Origin: Nectonema munidae
Taxonomy: Eukaryota; Nematomorpha; Nectonematoida; Nectonematidae
Reading direction: 5' to 3'
Assembly (NCBI GenBank): GCA_030549495.1
Contig: JAUIRK010001002.1
Location: 186,001-250,000 of the forward strand
DNA length: 64,000 nt
Below are positions 23,698-35,759 of the stretch, piece by piece; positions within the stretch are counted from its first letter, which is position 1, and each line of letters starts with the position of its first letter. The notes beneath the pieces are model-generated. The model worked only from the letters and a program-made list of their open reading frames with translations, was not told where the DNA came from and searched no databases. A program made the translations under genes and the position numbers.

Positions 23698-25774
23698 CAC
23701 TGTCCAACAAATTTTTGCTACAAGCTAAAATATATCATTTTCTAATAGTCCTAAACTGTAATTTTCTAAAAAGTAATCTCTTTATATTCAAAATGCCTCC
23801 TATGTTTTGTTATTTGCGTTTTCGTAAATATATGTACCTATTATCTGTATATATAAAATCACAATACATGTACAAATAAAAGTATGAAAAAACAAATTTA
23901 TTTTTTATATTTATGTTTTTTTCTGTGAATATTTCTTTTTCTTCTCTATACAATGTCCAACAATAGTCAGCCAGCATATTCCGGCCCGATTTTCCTTTGT
24001 AGCGGTTTTCAATTTTTGAAATATCTTTGTGAAACCTTTCCCCATCTTCATCGCTTACATCTGATAGATTTTCAGAAAAAAACGACAAGTGGGAATCCAA
24101 AAAATGGACCTTTAGAGACATACGACAACCAAGCATTTCATAGGCTTTAATTAATTGAGAGACAATTAATTCGTAGTCTTCAGATTTATGGCGTCCTAAA
24201 AAATATTTGCAAACATTTTTGAGACTTTTCCAAGCATTTACTTCCAACTCATTAAGGGTCTCATCAAAGTTTTCATCCTCCATCAATTGTCGTATTTGGG
24301 GACCAACTAAAATGCCCTCTTTCAATTTTGCATCATTTATTTTTGAAAATTTGTCTTTCAAGTATAAAAAACTGGAGCCAGCATGCTTGAGGGTTTTAAG
24401 AAATTGTTTAACCAACCCGAGTTTAATGTGAAGAGACGGAAATATAATTTTTTCTTTTTTACTATATTTCTAAAGCCTATTTCAGATCTCGATCTTTCTG
24501 GCCAAAGTTTTTGTTTGTAATGTTTAATAGAATCTCGAGAATTCCATAGACACAGAAAACACATAAATTTAGTGTAACCTGTTTGCAAACCGTTTAAAAT
24601 TGCCACTACTTTTAAATACGCACATAGAAGCCAATTGTGCTTTTTGTATTTTACTTTTTCTAGTATAAATTTCAGGTTTTCATAGTTTTCTTTTAAAGAG
24701 GCTGAATAAGCGATTGGTATTGATGGCAAAGCATTTCCTATATGAAAGAGTACAGCTTTGGTACTATTAACTGAAGAATCAATAAAAAGTCTCCGTTGTA
24801 AAGCTTCATAAAATAAATTTTATTTTTTAAAAAGAGTATAAATATTGCTACAGTAGCACAAATTGTTTTCAAACAAAAAAAATCTTCCAAAACTTCAGAT
24901 CTTGAACGATATTTTGTTATTCTAGTTTCTCTGGTTAAAAGATTCTTTTCTTTCAACCGAGAAACTAAAAGTTCACTCTGGTGTTTAGTCAAATTCAAAT
25001 CTTTAACTAAATCATTTAATTCACTTTGATTAAACACCATTGGCTCATTAAATGATGAGTTAGAAAAACGAAATGTTTCATCGCTTCTTTCACTATCAAA
25101 CTCTGTCTCAGAGCTTTCTGAAGAAAATTTTGATGAAACTGAAAGTGCAATCGGTATAGGAATCTCTTCAGAATGAGTTACTGTACGAACAGCGGAATTT
25201 AAATTTGGATAACTTACTTTATATGCGTTTTTTGATGTTATACCTACAAAGTATATGTAAATATTAATACAAAAAATATTTATAAGCGAAAAAATTACCT
25301 CGTAATTCAGTCATGCAAGAATAGCAGTATGTGTAATGATCTGTAGGCTCTCTCCAAATCATTGGTATTCCAAATTGTAACTTCTGACTTTTATTTTTAG
25401 ACCATTTTGACAAAGAATTTAAGCAAGTAGTACAGCATATATGTGGAGCCCAAGTTTTATCTTGGTCTCCCAATTTAATTCCAAAGTATAATTTATAAAG
25501 TTTTTTAACATAAGGTGTAATTTTTCTTTTATTTTTTTTAAATGAAAGACAGCCGCAAATGTAGCAAAAACTGTCGGGGTTAGTTTTGCATAAATTTCTA
25601 GGCATTTTAATATTTTACATAATTTTAAGCTGCAAAAATAAAAAAAAACCAAATTACTAAAAATTTAAGTCATTTTTTAAAAAAAGACTTTTAATTTTAA
25701 ATTTGTCATAAAAATGCATGAATAAATGTTAGTTTCATTTTTGTAGTTTAAAAAAAAAATTTTGTTGGACAGTG
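23698..25774. mobile_element. TIR element, CACTGTCCAACAAA ends, 2,077 bp
   Basis: Left end CACTGTCCAACAAATTTTT (23698-23716); the right end inverted is CACTGTCCAACAAAATTTTT (25755-25774). TAA lies outside both ends (23695-23697, 25775-25777). Inverted similarity (TATCGARCTAATA) also continues outside CACTG on both sides, so the true boundary could be some 15 bp further out and TAA may be chance. The only coding content is the two-exon gene on the - strand. CACTG ends with a 3-bp duplication resemble CACTA/EnSpm-type elements, but the protein is not a transposase I know. Confidence 0.72.
23880..25605 (-). pseudogene. Unclassified protein of the CACTG element, two exons
   Basis: Exon 1 (25605-25299) starts at ATG and encodes a zinc-binding-like module: CYICGCLSF, KLYFGIKLGDQDKTWAPHIC, CTTCLNSLSKW, GIPMIWREPTDHYTYCYSC. 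A donor GTAATT and acceptor TTTGTAG bound a 55-nt intron (25244-25298), joining in phase. Exon 2 continues YPNLNSAVR, SELNDLVKDLNLTKHQSELL, SRLKEKNLL, LPSIPIAYS, CAYLKVVAILNGLQTGYTKF, CFLCLWNSRD, VGPQIRQLMEDENFDETLNE, GCRMSLKVHFLDSHLSFF, DEDGERFHKDI. The CxxC, H and D/E clusters suggest a nuclease-like fold, but I cannot name one. I recall the family as multicopy and uncharacterised in invertebrates. At least two frame breaks (about 24800-24850 and near 24440) mean this copy is dead. Confidence 0.68.
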
Positions 25775-25869
25775 TAATTAATGTATTAGCTCGATACCTC
25801 CTCATAGGTTCCAATGCTTGTATCGAATTTAACACATATCCTAATGTTTTCAAACGTAAATAAAGTTTG

Positions 25870-26890
25870 CCCAATTTTAGAAAAAAGGAGATAGATATGG
25901 TATCGACAGTTATCGTCCTATATCTATCATTCCATCATGCTCAAAGATATTGGAAAAAATTCTTTTCAATCAAATTTATACTTTTTTTCATTTTAATAAT
26001 TTATTTGATGAAAGAAAATTCGGGTTCCGTAGGCTACATGATACACAGTCACTCCTTGCATTGTTCATCAATGATATAATTGACAACCTTTCTTCAGGTC
26101 GAGCAGTTCTTACAGCTTTTGTTGATCTCACTAAAGCATTTGATTTGATTTTCCACCATATTTTACTAGAAAAAATTAAGTTATATGGATTCGAAGGTAA
26201 AGCTGTTTCCTTTATTAAGTCATATCTCAACTTGAGAGAACAGCAAGTTTCAATTGAAGATGTTTTGTCTGAAAAAAGGCTTAGGAGTGCCCCAAGGTTC
26301 CATACTTGGACCTCTCTTGTCCTTAATTTTCATTAATGACCTTCACTACAACAATAGCAAAATAAAATACTTTACTTTTGCAGATGACATCACAATTAAT
26401 ATAGCTTTTTCTCCTTCTGATGAATCAGTTTCTGCGAGCTTTTTTAATAATGAAATTCAGAGTCTTTTTGATTTGTGTGATAAGAATGGGATGGTTAATT
26501 AACATAAAAAAAATGCTGTTTTGCAAACCCAACTCATTTGAAAATTAACTTTGATAGGCTTGTTTTCGAAGTTGTTGAAAGTTACCAACTACTAGGTATT
26601 GTATTAGATAATAAGCTGAAATGGAATAAACATCTTAATTTTCTTAATAATAACATTTCTAGAGTTGCTGGAATTTTCAAAAGATTAAAAAACTCTTTAC
26701 TTGTCAAAAAACTCATTTATAGTTCTTTCGTATCTCCCTATATTAATTTATAACTCAAATTTATCACTACTTCTTAAAACTCAGAAAAAAAGTCTTAAGG
26801 AATAATATCCATAAAATTAATATGCACACACAAGTAATTTGTTTTTCGAAAGTAAAATACTTAAAGTTTATGACCTCTATAATCAGGGCC
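25870..26890 (+). pseudogene. LINE reverse transcriptase (copy A)
   Basis: Jockey/CR1-like RT: YRPISIIPSCSKILEKILFN, KFGFRRLHDTQSLLALF, AFVDLTKAFDLI, YGFEGKAVSFIKSYL, GVPQGSILGPLLSLIFINDL, and the catalytic box FTFADDITI near 26370. The thumb and C-terminal part follow (YQLLGIVLDNKLKWNKHL; RVAGIFKRLKNSL; KILKVYDLYN near 26880). A frameshift near 26270-26290 and stops after 26500 disable it. It ends at the left TTAA of the 4.8-kb palindromic element. The RT is repeated, not continued, on the other side (31.7 kb). Confidence 0.8.
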
Positions 26891-28079
26891 GGCCTTAACC
26901 CTATTAGTGCCCTATTAATTGTAGAAAATTGGCTGAATCATATCCCTTCACATATTGTGAAATCGCTAGCTGCATCTTTTGAAACCATTTTCATGGTAGT
27001 TGAATGACCGCTTCATGTCCAAAACTGTCAATCAAAAAAAAAAATTAAAATTTTTCAGCAAAATTTTGACATGATCTGTACTTAACCTTATAACTTAGGA
27101 TCTATATTATATAATTATATACAGTTTGGAACGCATAACACTTTATATATTTAATTTTTTCAATAATCATGGCTACTTTTTAGAAAATGTCAATCAAAAT
27201 TTTGATTGATCAAAAATATATCTAATAAAATATACCTTCAAATTTTACATAAAATATATGCTTTTATACTAAATCGGTCATGCTGTTTTCATTTCTGAAC
27301 TTATTTTTTACGTTTAGGATGTGAAAATACCTATAAGTGTTAATCAAATTTGCGGTTTACTTCTAAAAATTGTCTCCAAAAACATTCATTCAAATTTTAC
27401 AATTAAATATATGTTTTTATACCAAATCAACCATGCTAGTTTCATTTATGGACTCAATTTTTGCAGTTAGAGTTAAATTTTTGCGTTTAGTTCTAAAATT
27501 TGTTTCCAAAAATATTGATTCAAATTTTACATGAAATAATGTTTTTATAGCAAATAGATCATGAGATTTGATTTCTAAACACAGTTTTCGCATTTATATG
27601 TTTTACTTCTAGTGTCAATTAAATTTGCGGTTTATGTCTGAAAACACATTGAAGAATATAAATTTCTAATGAAAAAAGAGCTACCAAGAAAGGATCATCA
27701 TAGAATGAATACCAAAATTACATACAGTAAATTATAATATCTACGAGCCGATAAAGAATTTGTAGGCCAAAAGATGGAGGTCCTATCGAGTTACATAAGT
27801 TACTGTAGAATGAAATATTTTGAGTGAAAAACACCTAAAGTTGGTTTATTAAATAAATTAAGAAAATAATTACCAGAGAAATACTGCAAGTAGAAGTTAT
27901 TTTTATGTTTATATATTTGACATTGATTTACAGGTTTAATCGATTTTTTGACAGGTTTTATTGATTTCATAAAAAATAAACATCACCATTAAATTCTGCA
28001 TACTTGAAATGTATAAAAAACTTTAAAAGAATAAAAATTTTAATTTTGACATGGGCTGTCATATTTAAATTATTTTGTC

Positions 28080-28865
28080 AGGTTTGACTAATTTTTTATA
28101 CAAAAAAAAGGAATATAACCAGTAAACACAGCCTACTTGAAAATGGGTATATGTGTGTAAAAAACTTTATATACTTATTTAGATAAAAAGATCTTTTTTG
28201 AGATGAGCTGTCACATTTAGATAATTTTTTTGACAGGTTTGATTGATTTTCATTAAAAATGAATATCACCACTGAATTCAGCATATTTGAAAATGGGTAT
28301 ACATGTGTAAAAAACTTTATATATTTATTTAGATAAAAAGTTCCTTTTTGAGATGAGCTGTCACATTTAGATAAATTTTTTGACAAGTTTGATTGATTTT
28401 CATAAAAAATGAATATCACCACTGAATTCAGCATATTTGAAATGGGTATACATGTGTAAAAAACTTTATATATTTATTTAGATAAAAAGTTCCTTTTTGA
28501 GATGAGCTGTCACATTTAGATAAATTTTTTGACAAGTTTGATTGATTTTCATAAAAAATGAATATCACCACTGAATTCAGAATATTTGAAAATGGGTATA
28601 CATGTGTAAAAAACTTTATATACTTATTTAGATAAAAAGTTCCTTTTTGAGATGAGCTGTTACATTTAGATCAATTTTTTGACAAGTTTGATTGATTTTC
28701 ATAAAAAATGAATATCACCACTGAATTCAGAATATTTGAAAATGGGTATACATGTGTTAAAAACTTTATATACTTATTTAGATAAAAAGTTCTTTTTTGA
28801 GATGAGCTGTTACATTTAGATCAATTTTTTGACAGGTTTGATTGATTTTCATAAAAAATGAATAT
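28080..28865. repeat. ~150-bp tandem array at the palindrome centre
   Basis: Five to six units with equivalent points at 28232, 28382, 28531, 28681 and 28831, containing GAGATGAGCTGTCACATTTA and GATTGATTTTCATAAAAAAT. The same array, inverted, is in copy 2 at about 59570-60240. The 112-codon open frame across it is an artefact. Confidence 0.92.
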
Positions 28866-30099
28866 AGTGATGTTCGTTTTTTTATGAAAACAATAGAACC
28901 TGTCAAAAAATCGATTAAACCTGTAAATCAATGTCAAATATATAAACATAAAAATAACTTCTACTTGCAGTATTTCTCTGGTAATTATTTTCTTAATTTA
29001 TAATAAACCAACTTTAGGTGTTTAATTCACTCAAAATATTTCATTCTACAGTAACTTATGTACTCGATAGGACCTCCATCTTTTTGGCTACAAATTGTTA
29101 TCGGCTCGTAGTCTCTACGTCATATTATAATTTACAGTATGTAATTTTGCTATTCATTCTATGATGATCCTTTCTTGGTAGCTCTTTTTTCATTAGAAAT
29201 TTATATTCTTCAATTTGTGTTTGAAAATTTTTTTATAAGGATAAAATTACTTTTTTCCTCTCTCAAAGCATTCTGATTAAAGAATCTTCTGGATGATCTT
29301 AGACTTTTTTATCAGTATCGTGTATTTTATTATCAGGCCTGAATATTTCTCAACCAATCTCATTTCAAAGGTTTTTTTCTGATGAATCATTCGTGATGTT
29401 CATTGTTCAATTACAAAAAGTTGTCCACGTTCTTCATCTAAAAATTTATCTCTTTGACACAAAAGGAAAAAGATGGACAAATTCAATTTAAATTAAAAAT
29501 ATCCTGATAGTGACTAAATTCTCACATATTGGCATCTGTGCCATTTTTGATAAATCTGACCTATTCTAAATTTTCAGATTTCATAACCATCTTAGCTAAA
29601 TGTTAATTGTAATCCTAGATGATGAGCTATATATTTAAATATTTTTTATTTATAAAAGAGGAACTTCTTTTTCACAGTCAAAATCTTTTTTGAAGCATCT
29701 AATATTATATAATTAAACCACTTCCTACTTCATTAGAACATTGTAGATCTTCCATTTAGTCAAGATACATATTTTTTTAAATTATTTGTTTTGATCGCAT
29801 GTTCTCTTTTCAATTAGTTTTCAACTTGGTTCCTTCTCTCATACAAATTTTCAAAAGATTTTATAATACGTTTTATTTTTTTTAATAAATATTTCATACT
29901 CAAGATGATTGTAGAAAGTATTAGCCAAAATATACAAAAAAAAAGTATATTTTTACTATATACCTAATATGCAGCCATTTTTTGAAAATTTTTTACAGAA
30001 CTGTTTTTCAGGCATACATTACTAATTCAATTGCAACTTCGAGATATTTTTTAACCGTATTATCCAAAATCCAGTACAGAAATAAAATAAGCATAGTCG

Positions 30100-31265
30100 A
30101 TTTGGTATAAAACAGATATTTTATTTTTTTGAAAATATTTTTGAAGACAGTATCTAGAAGTAAACCGCAAATCTGATTCAAGCTTTCAAATATTTTAAAA
30201 CCCTAAATGCCAAACCTGAGTCCAAAAATGAAACCAGCATCTTCCATTTGGCATAAAAACACATATTTTATTTAAATTTCAAAAATATTTCTGCATACAT
30301 TAGACGTAAATCGAAAATTTGATTGACACTTTCAGACATTTAAAACCTCTAAATGCAAAAAATGATTTCAGAAATAAAAATTATAATGGTCGAATTGGTA
30401 TAAAAACATATATTTCATGTAAAATTAGAGAGAATATTTTGGGATATAGTTTTCAGACATAAACCGCAAATTTGATTGACACTAGCAGTAAAACCTCTAA
30501 ATGCAAAAACTGTGTTGAGAAATGAAATCATCATGATCTATTTGCTATAAAAACAAATTTTAGAACTAAACGCAAATTTAATTGATACTTATATGTATTT
30601 TCAAATTCAAACTGCAAAAATTGAGTCCATAAATGAAACTAGCATGGTTGATTTGGTATAAAAACATATATTTAATTGTAAAATTTGAATGAATGTTTTT
30701 GGAGACAATTTTCAGAAGTAAACCGCAAATTTGATTAATACTTATAGGTATTTTCAAATCCTAAATGTAAAAAATGGGTTCAAAAATGAAAACAGCATGA
30801 TCGATTTGGTATAAAAACAAATATTTCATGTAAAATTGAGAGAATATATTTGGAGATAGCTTTTAGAAGTAAACCACAAATTTTGACTGGTATTTTAAAA
30901 TCTCTAAATTTGAAAAATGACTTCAGAAATGAAAACAGCATGGTTGATTTGGTATAAAACATATATTTCATTGTAAAATTTGAATGAATGTTTTTGGAGA
31001 CACTTTTTAGAAGTAAACCGCAAATTTTTATAGGTATTTCCAGATCCTAAACGTAAAAAAAATTAGTCTAGAATTGAAACCAGCATGAGCGATTTAGTAT
31101 AACATATATTTTATGTAAAATGTGAAGGAATGTTTTTGGAGACAATTTTCAGAAGTAAACCGCAAATTTGATTAATACTTATAGGTATTTGTAAAAAATG
31201 AGTCCAGAAATGAAAGCAGCATGACCGATTTAGTATAAAAACATATTTTATGTAAAATTTGAAGG
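30100..31265. repeat. ~150-bp repeats in the palindrome arm
   Basis: Units marked by AGAAGTAAACCGCAAATTTG (30715, 30866 variant, 31010, 31151) and by GAAACCAGCATG plus GATTTGGTATAAAA. Inverted counterparts are at 27250-27620; copy 2 has them at 61640-62600. Confidence 0.85.
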
Positions 31266-31663
31266 TATATATTATTAGATATATTTTTGATCAATCAAAA
31301 TTTTGATTGACATTTTCTAAAAATTAGCCATGATTATTGAAAAAATTAAATATATAAAGTGTTATGCGTTCCAAACTGTATATAATTATAAATTTTCAGG
31401 ATATTATATAATATAGATCCTAAGTTATAAGGTTAAGTACAGATAATGTCAAAATTTTGCTAAAAAATTTTACTTTTTTATTTTGATTGACAGATTTGGA
31501 CATGAAGCGGTCATTCAACTACCATGAAAATGGTTTCAAAAGATGCAGCTAGCGATTTTAGGAAAAGTCACAAAATTTGAAGGGATATCATTCAGCCAAT
31601 TTTCTACAATTATTTTTTAGTGAAGGGGGGGGGGGGCGTTTTACGCCCCCAGCACTAATAGGG

Positions 31664-32520
31664 TTAAAGGAGTTCCTCAGGGGTCTATCCTTGCTCCAAT
31701 CTTCTTTTCTCTTTTCATTGATGACCTTCCAAAATGTAATGAAGTAATTCAATTTCTTTTATTCGCTGATGATATTACTGCTATTACACCCATTTCAAAT
31801 ATGAATTCATCTTTGGGTTATAAAGATCACATTATGGACCTGATCAAAAATTGGTGTAAGATAAATTTTTTGCAAGTTAATGAAAAAAAAACAAAAGTAA
31901 AGTTTTTTTCAAATAAAACAAGGAAAATAATTAGTTATAATAAAATTGATATTGTTCGTGAATTTAATCTATTAGATATAAAAATGAGTTACCTTATAAA
32001 AGCCTTTTCCTTTCACACTGTTATTATAGTATCATAAACTGGGGTTACAGTGATATCACAAAACTCGTTAAGATTCAAAAGAAATCTATAAGTTTAATTT
32101 TTAATCAGCCCTATTTCGCTCATACATCATACTTTTTCTATACTAACAATTTACTCAAGATAAATGACATATATTATGTAAAGTTATCGATTTTCACATA
32201 TAAACTTTTTTTAAAAAACTTGTTGCCCAGTATTTTCAACTCTTAGATTCTGTTTAATATTGAAGTGCAAAAATACTATCTTATAAATATGAATAGTTTA
32301 GTTTTAACAAGAACAAAACTTTTCTCCATCAAAAAAGCTTTAAGGATAAGGATAATAATCAAACATTAGAATGATTTTCTTGTAGAATTTTGTATCGAAA
32401 AATCATTGAGAGTTTTGAATATGTCAATAAAGAAAAAATTTATTAATGAATATGATAAATTATGTACCATTAAAATTGCTACACATGTACCAAATGTATA
32501 TAACTGATTCTTGTGTATGT
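31664..32520 (+). pseudogene. LINE RT C-terminal half (copy B)
   Basis: Starts at the right TTAA: GVPQGSILAPIFFSLFIDDL, FLLFADDITAITP (catalytic FADD near 31765), DLIKNWCKINFLQVNEKKTK, then WGYSDITKLVKIQKKSISLI, HTSYFFYTNNLLKINDIYYV, and the tail KSLRVLNMSIKKKFINEYDK. Frame breaks follow FNLLDIKMSY. Because copy A left of the palindrome already includes GVPQGSIL and FADD, the two are different LINE copies and not one copy split. Confidence 0.75.
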
Positions 32521-32825
32521 TTCATTTCCTTTTTATATTTTTCAAACTGATTATAATATAAAATATATATATATATATTTTATGAAAAAACTAAAGCTTT
32601 GTTCTTCTTTATGTAGTTACTTTGTTCAATGTGTTCTTGTTATATAACATAGTATGTATTTATATATACATTTATTCATAATGCAAATAACTTGATTCGT
32701 TGATTTTTCTAAATTTTTAGAAATTTATTTTAGAAAGATTCAAAATTCAAACTATTTTTTTTTCTTTACCAAATTAATTTTTTTGTATTTAGTTTTTGTT
32801 CTCTTTTCACCTTACTTTATTTTCA
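32521..32825. other. No gene recognised
   Basis: AT-rich sequence with an (AT)n run at 32561-32578. Nothing else. Confidence 0.5.
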
Positions 32826-33945
32826 AAAGGAGTTTGGGGCTATAGAAAAAGGAGTAAGAAAACTTTTGTAAAAAGGGTATGTGTACGTAATAAATAGAAA
32901 AAACAAAGATTTAGTCGATTGGAGGTGTTAAAAAGAGGAAAGAGTGCAACGCTTCTGAACAAGAATGACATAATTGAGCAACAACCATCAGAACATAGTC
33001 ATCCCCCATGTCCTGCACAACTTTGTGCAATTAAAACAATTCAGTCAATCAAAAGAAGGGGAAGAGAAACACAAGAATGCACTTCTTCTGTCATTCAAAA
33101 CTCAATCATAAATTATTATCCTCTTGATGCTGCTGGATCTCTACCCAAAAAAGAAACATTAGCCCGGATGGTGCGTAGGTAGTACAGACGTGCTCCAACA
33201 GGTGATATATTGACAGAATCACTAAAATTAACTATAAGAAGAGAACAATTTCTAGCTTATGAAGATCATAAGTCTTGAGATTATGGTTTTTGTAACTTCA
33301 AAAAGCATAGATCTGCTACAAAATAAATCCCATTATTTTTGTGATGGCACATTTAATTATGCGCCAGAAGGTTTTCAACTTTATACAATCCATGTTTTAC
33401 TAACTAAAACAATTCTATTGGTGTATTGTATTACAAAATATAAAAATGAAGCTACATACGACTCCATTTGGACTTTTCTTAGAAGTACAAGAAATTTGAA
33501 TTCAATTTCTGTGACGGTAAATTATGAAAGAGCCGCTTTAAATTCTATTCAAAAAAACTTCCCACAAAGCAAATCAATGTTTTTTTTCCATTTTGGCAAA
33601 TGTCTTTGGAGAAAAATTCAAAACTTGCGACTTACTAATTGGTATAGTGCTTCTCCTGTAAATCTCGTCAAGCAATTTCTTTTGTGCCGACACAAGATGT
33701 TAGTTCTGCTTTAGAAAATTTTGTTTCGGCTTTTGATGAAAGCATGGAGGAATGTATAAGTGACTTTATAAACTGCTTTGAAGCAACATGGATTGGTCTG
33801 ATTCAGTGTGGAAGAAGAAGAATCCCTACTTTTGCTCAAAATATTTGGAATGTTTACGAACGAGTAGTACAAGATTTACCACGTACAATAAACTCGATAG
33901 AAGCTTCGCACAATGCATTTGACTTACATTGGTTTTCGTCAATAA
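32826..33945 (+). pseudogene. FLYWCH-MULE transposase
   Basis: Order: FLYWCH-like finger (GYVYVINRKNKDLVDWRC, then EHSHPP), linker (IKRRGRETQECTSSVIQNSI, LPKKETLARMVRR), first acid block CDGTFNYAPEGFQLYTIHVL (near 33345), second block VNYERAALNSIQKNF where the usual D is N, FFFHFGKCLWRKIQNLRL, FVPTQDVSSALENFVSAFDE, FEATWIGLIQCGRRRIPTF, QNIWNVYERVVQDLPRTINS then IEASHNAF (third acid, E). Frame changes lie near 33180, 33250 and 33690. The 3' end is lost where the hAT entered at 33946; I do not see it resume after 34998. It is dead: a catalytic residue is changed and the frame is broken. Confidence 0.88.
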
Positions 33946-34998
33946 TAGGGGTGCGCCGGATATTTCGCCGGATAGCGACAATTATTTGATATTCGGCATG
34001 AACGCCGGATAATTCTTATATCCGGCAGGATAAACCGGATAGTTACAAACAAATTATCATTAAATGTTTACTTTTAAAAAAGCATAAAACTAATAAGAGT
34101 AAGTTTTTAATGACAAAAAGTTCACAATTTGAGTGTATTTCAAAGAATTAACTAACAAATAAGACATGTCAAAAAAATTTCTTGCATTGTGATGAACGAA
34201 TAAAAGCATTTTTCCTTATTCAGCCAAAAGTTAGTTTCTTTTTTCTTCAAAAATGTTTCTATATTCGGAAAAGTGTCTCTCTGAGTACACTGATGAAGCA
34301 GGTGTGCATAAGTGTTTAGCTGTTAGATGCTTTAGCAAATCAAATTTTTCTTCCTGCCTCCAATATTGCAGAGGACATTTTTTTCTTTCCAAGAGTGGGG
34401 TGGGGAGATAGTCTTCCAACTCTCTAGCTGCCTCATCTTCAATATCATCTTTCGACACATTTTTATTGTGTTTGAATTTGCATTGGTTTCAGTAATTTCT
34501 TGGAAGCAAGCCATGAAATCATCTTTGCTTTCGTCCTTAAGTAATATTGTGCTTGGAGAGTCAGGGCGAGCAGCTTCATCAAGAGTTTCCGTCTCCATTT
34601 TCTTACTAGCAACGTTGTGATTTGAAAGTAGCTCTTTGGAAACTAATGTTTTCCCAAATGTCTTGTCTTTAAGAAATTGGGCCTTAAATCGTGGATCAAG
34701 TATTGTTGGCAGAATATATATATCGGATTCGTCATGATGTTGAGACCTGAATCCGAATCATTGAAAAATCTACTACAAAGAGAAGTCAAGAGTCTCTGTT
34801 TAGTTTATTTGATACCTTCCTTATCAGTGGCCTTTTCAAAGTATCTTTCAAGAGTGCTTACATTGGGAATTACAGTTGAAAGAAGACATGACTTAGCAGT
34901 TACCAATAACCGGCATATTATCTGACCGGATATTTAGATCTACTATATTTATCCGCTATCCGGCCGGATTGTAAATTGAGCTATCCGGTGCACCTCTA
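33946..34998. mobile_element. hAT element with CCGGATA arrays, 1,053 bp
   Basis: TIRs TAGGGGTGCGCCGGATA (left) and TAGAGGTGCACCGGATAGC (right, inverted). Inside each end the word CCGGATA or its complement is repeated several times (33955-34045; 34910-34990). Inserted into the MULE transposase gene. Flanks GTCAATAA and AAATGCAT do not match, so the target duplication is lost or one side is rearranged. It carries the C-terminal part of its own transposase on the - strand. Confidence 0.78.
34231..34920 (-). pseudogene. hAT transposase, C-terminal half
   Basis: On the - strand: STVIPNVSTLERYFEKATDK, LDPRFKAQ-like region (read across a frame change), DFMACFQEITETNANSN, then the dimerisation domain ELEDYLPTPLLERKKCPLQY, W, HLTAKHLCTPASSVYSERHF, SEYRNIFEEKRN. 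The PASSVYSERHFS motif is diagnostic for the hAT C-terminal domain. The N-terminal BED finger and the catalytic acids before it are absent, so this is an internally deleted element. A frame change separates the 34332-34598 and 34231-34458 frames. Confidence 0.85.
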
Positions 34999-35759
34999 AA
35001 ATGCATATAGACAAAATTTCCGTAGGCAAAATGTTCTGTCACGATATACACATGAGTACATATCGATTTGGATATATAGATGCCAAAGCCCTGCGGGGAA
35101 CCCAAACTTCTCATCTAACCATTGAATAGAAAAATCTAAATCGATCAAAACATGACAGTTTAAGAGACAGATTGTTCGTGTATCATTTAATTATACATAT
35201 CCATATAGGGTTTTGAATATCGCAATGAAATATTCTTTTTTAGCGATTTATATTTTTTACAAAATTTGAAAAGAAGTAAGTTTACTCTAAAATTCTTTAA
35301 ACCCCTTTGCCATCCGTGGGACCTACCAACCAGGGCCATATTCTTACCTATGATGAAGGTATACACGAAATCACTACGATGTAATTAGTGATTACACGAA
35401 ATTATGAAAATCAATTGCATGAATGATTTATTACAATGATCGGCTGAAATATATGTGTAGTGTGTACGCATAAACGATCCAATGAATGAAGTGAGGATGA
35501 ATGCATTCAATCTCTTTACTCTCATCAACATATTCAATTATCGCAAAATTGAGCTCAAGGTGAACTCCATAGACTCCAATAAAAGTCAATATTTGAAATA
35601 GAACGCTAATTTATTTACACGACAACTTCAAAGATGACGGAGAACATTTAAAAATACTCAACATTTTTACTTTCCTGCTGAAATTAATGTAGAATTTCCT
35701 TATTAAGGAAGATGCTAATGATTTGCTTGAAGAAAATATTGGCTGAAAATTGTTTCTAG
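34999..35759. other. No gene recognised
   Basis: AT-rich sequence after the hAT. The start (GCATATAGACAAAATTTCCG, TAGGCAAAATG) resembles the word-repeat element ends. Nothing else. Confidence 0.4.

Larger units (their letters stand above)
26899..31663. mobile_element. Giant TTAA palindromic element, copy 1 (4.8 kb)
   Basis: Flanked by TTAA (26895-26898; 31664-31667) with ends CCCTATTAGTGC and, inverted, CCCTATTAGTGCTGGGGG. The left arm (to about 27990) is the reverse complement of parts of the right arm (28865-31663); the left arm lacks about 1.2 kb that the right arm has (roughly 29225-30440). Example: ACCATGAAAATGGTTTCAAA at 31520 matches inverted at 26980. The arms contain ~150-bp repeats carrying AGAAGTAAACCGCAAATTTG; the centre is a second ~150-bp array. 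No intact ORF. TTAA plus CCC ends place it with piggyBac-type elements, probably moved in trans. Confidence 0.85.

Noticed and set aside
26883-26894. CAGGGCCGGCC just left of TTAA as a hAT terminus
   Set aside because: It can also be read as LINE sequence (DLYNQGRP), and there is no partner end or 8-bp duplication.
28096-28434. 112-codon frame with SNLSKNLSKCDSSSQK repeats
   Set aside because: Spans the ~150-bp tandem array of the palindrome; 150 is divisible by 3, which keeps the frame open by chance.
3640-31636. Recurrent G- or C-runs (3641, 6791, 12627, 17646, 31627, 46746) as G-quadruplex regulatory sites
   Set aside because: They sit at or next to transposon ends and are best explained as element termini; no gene promoter is near.
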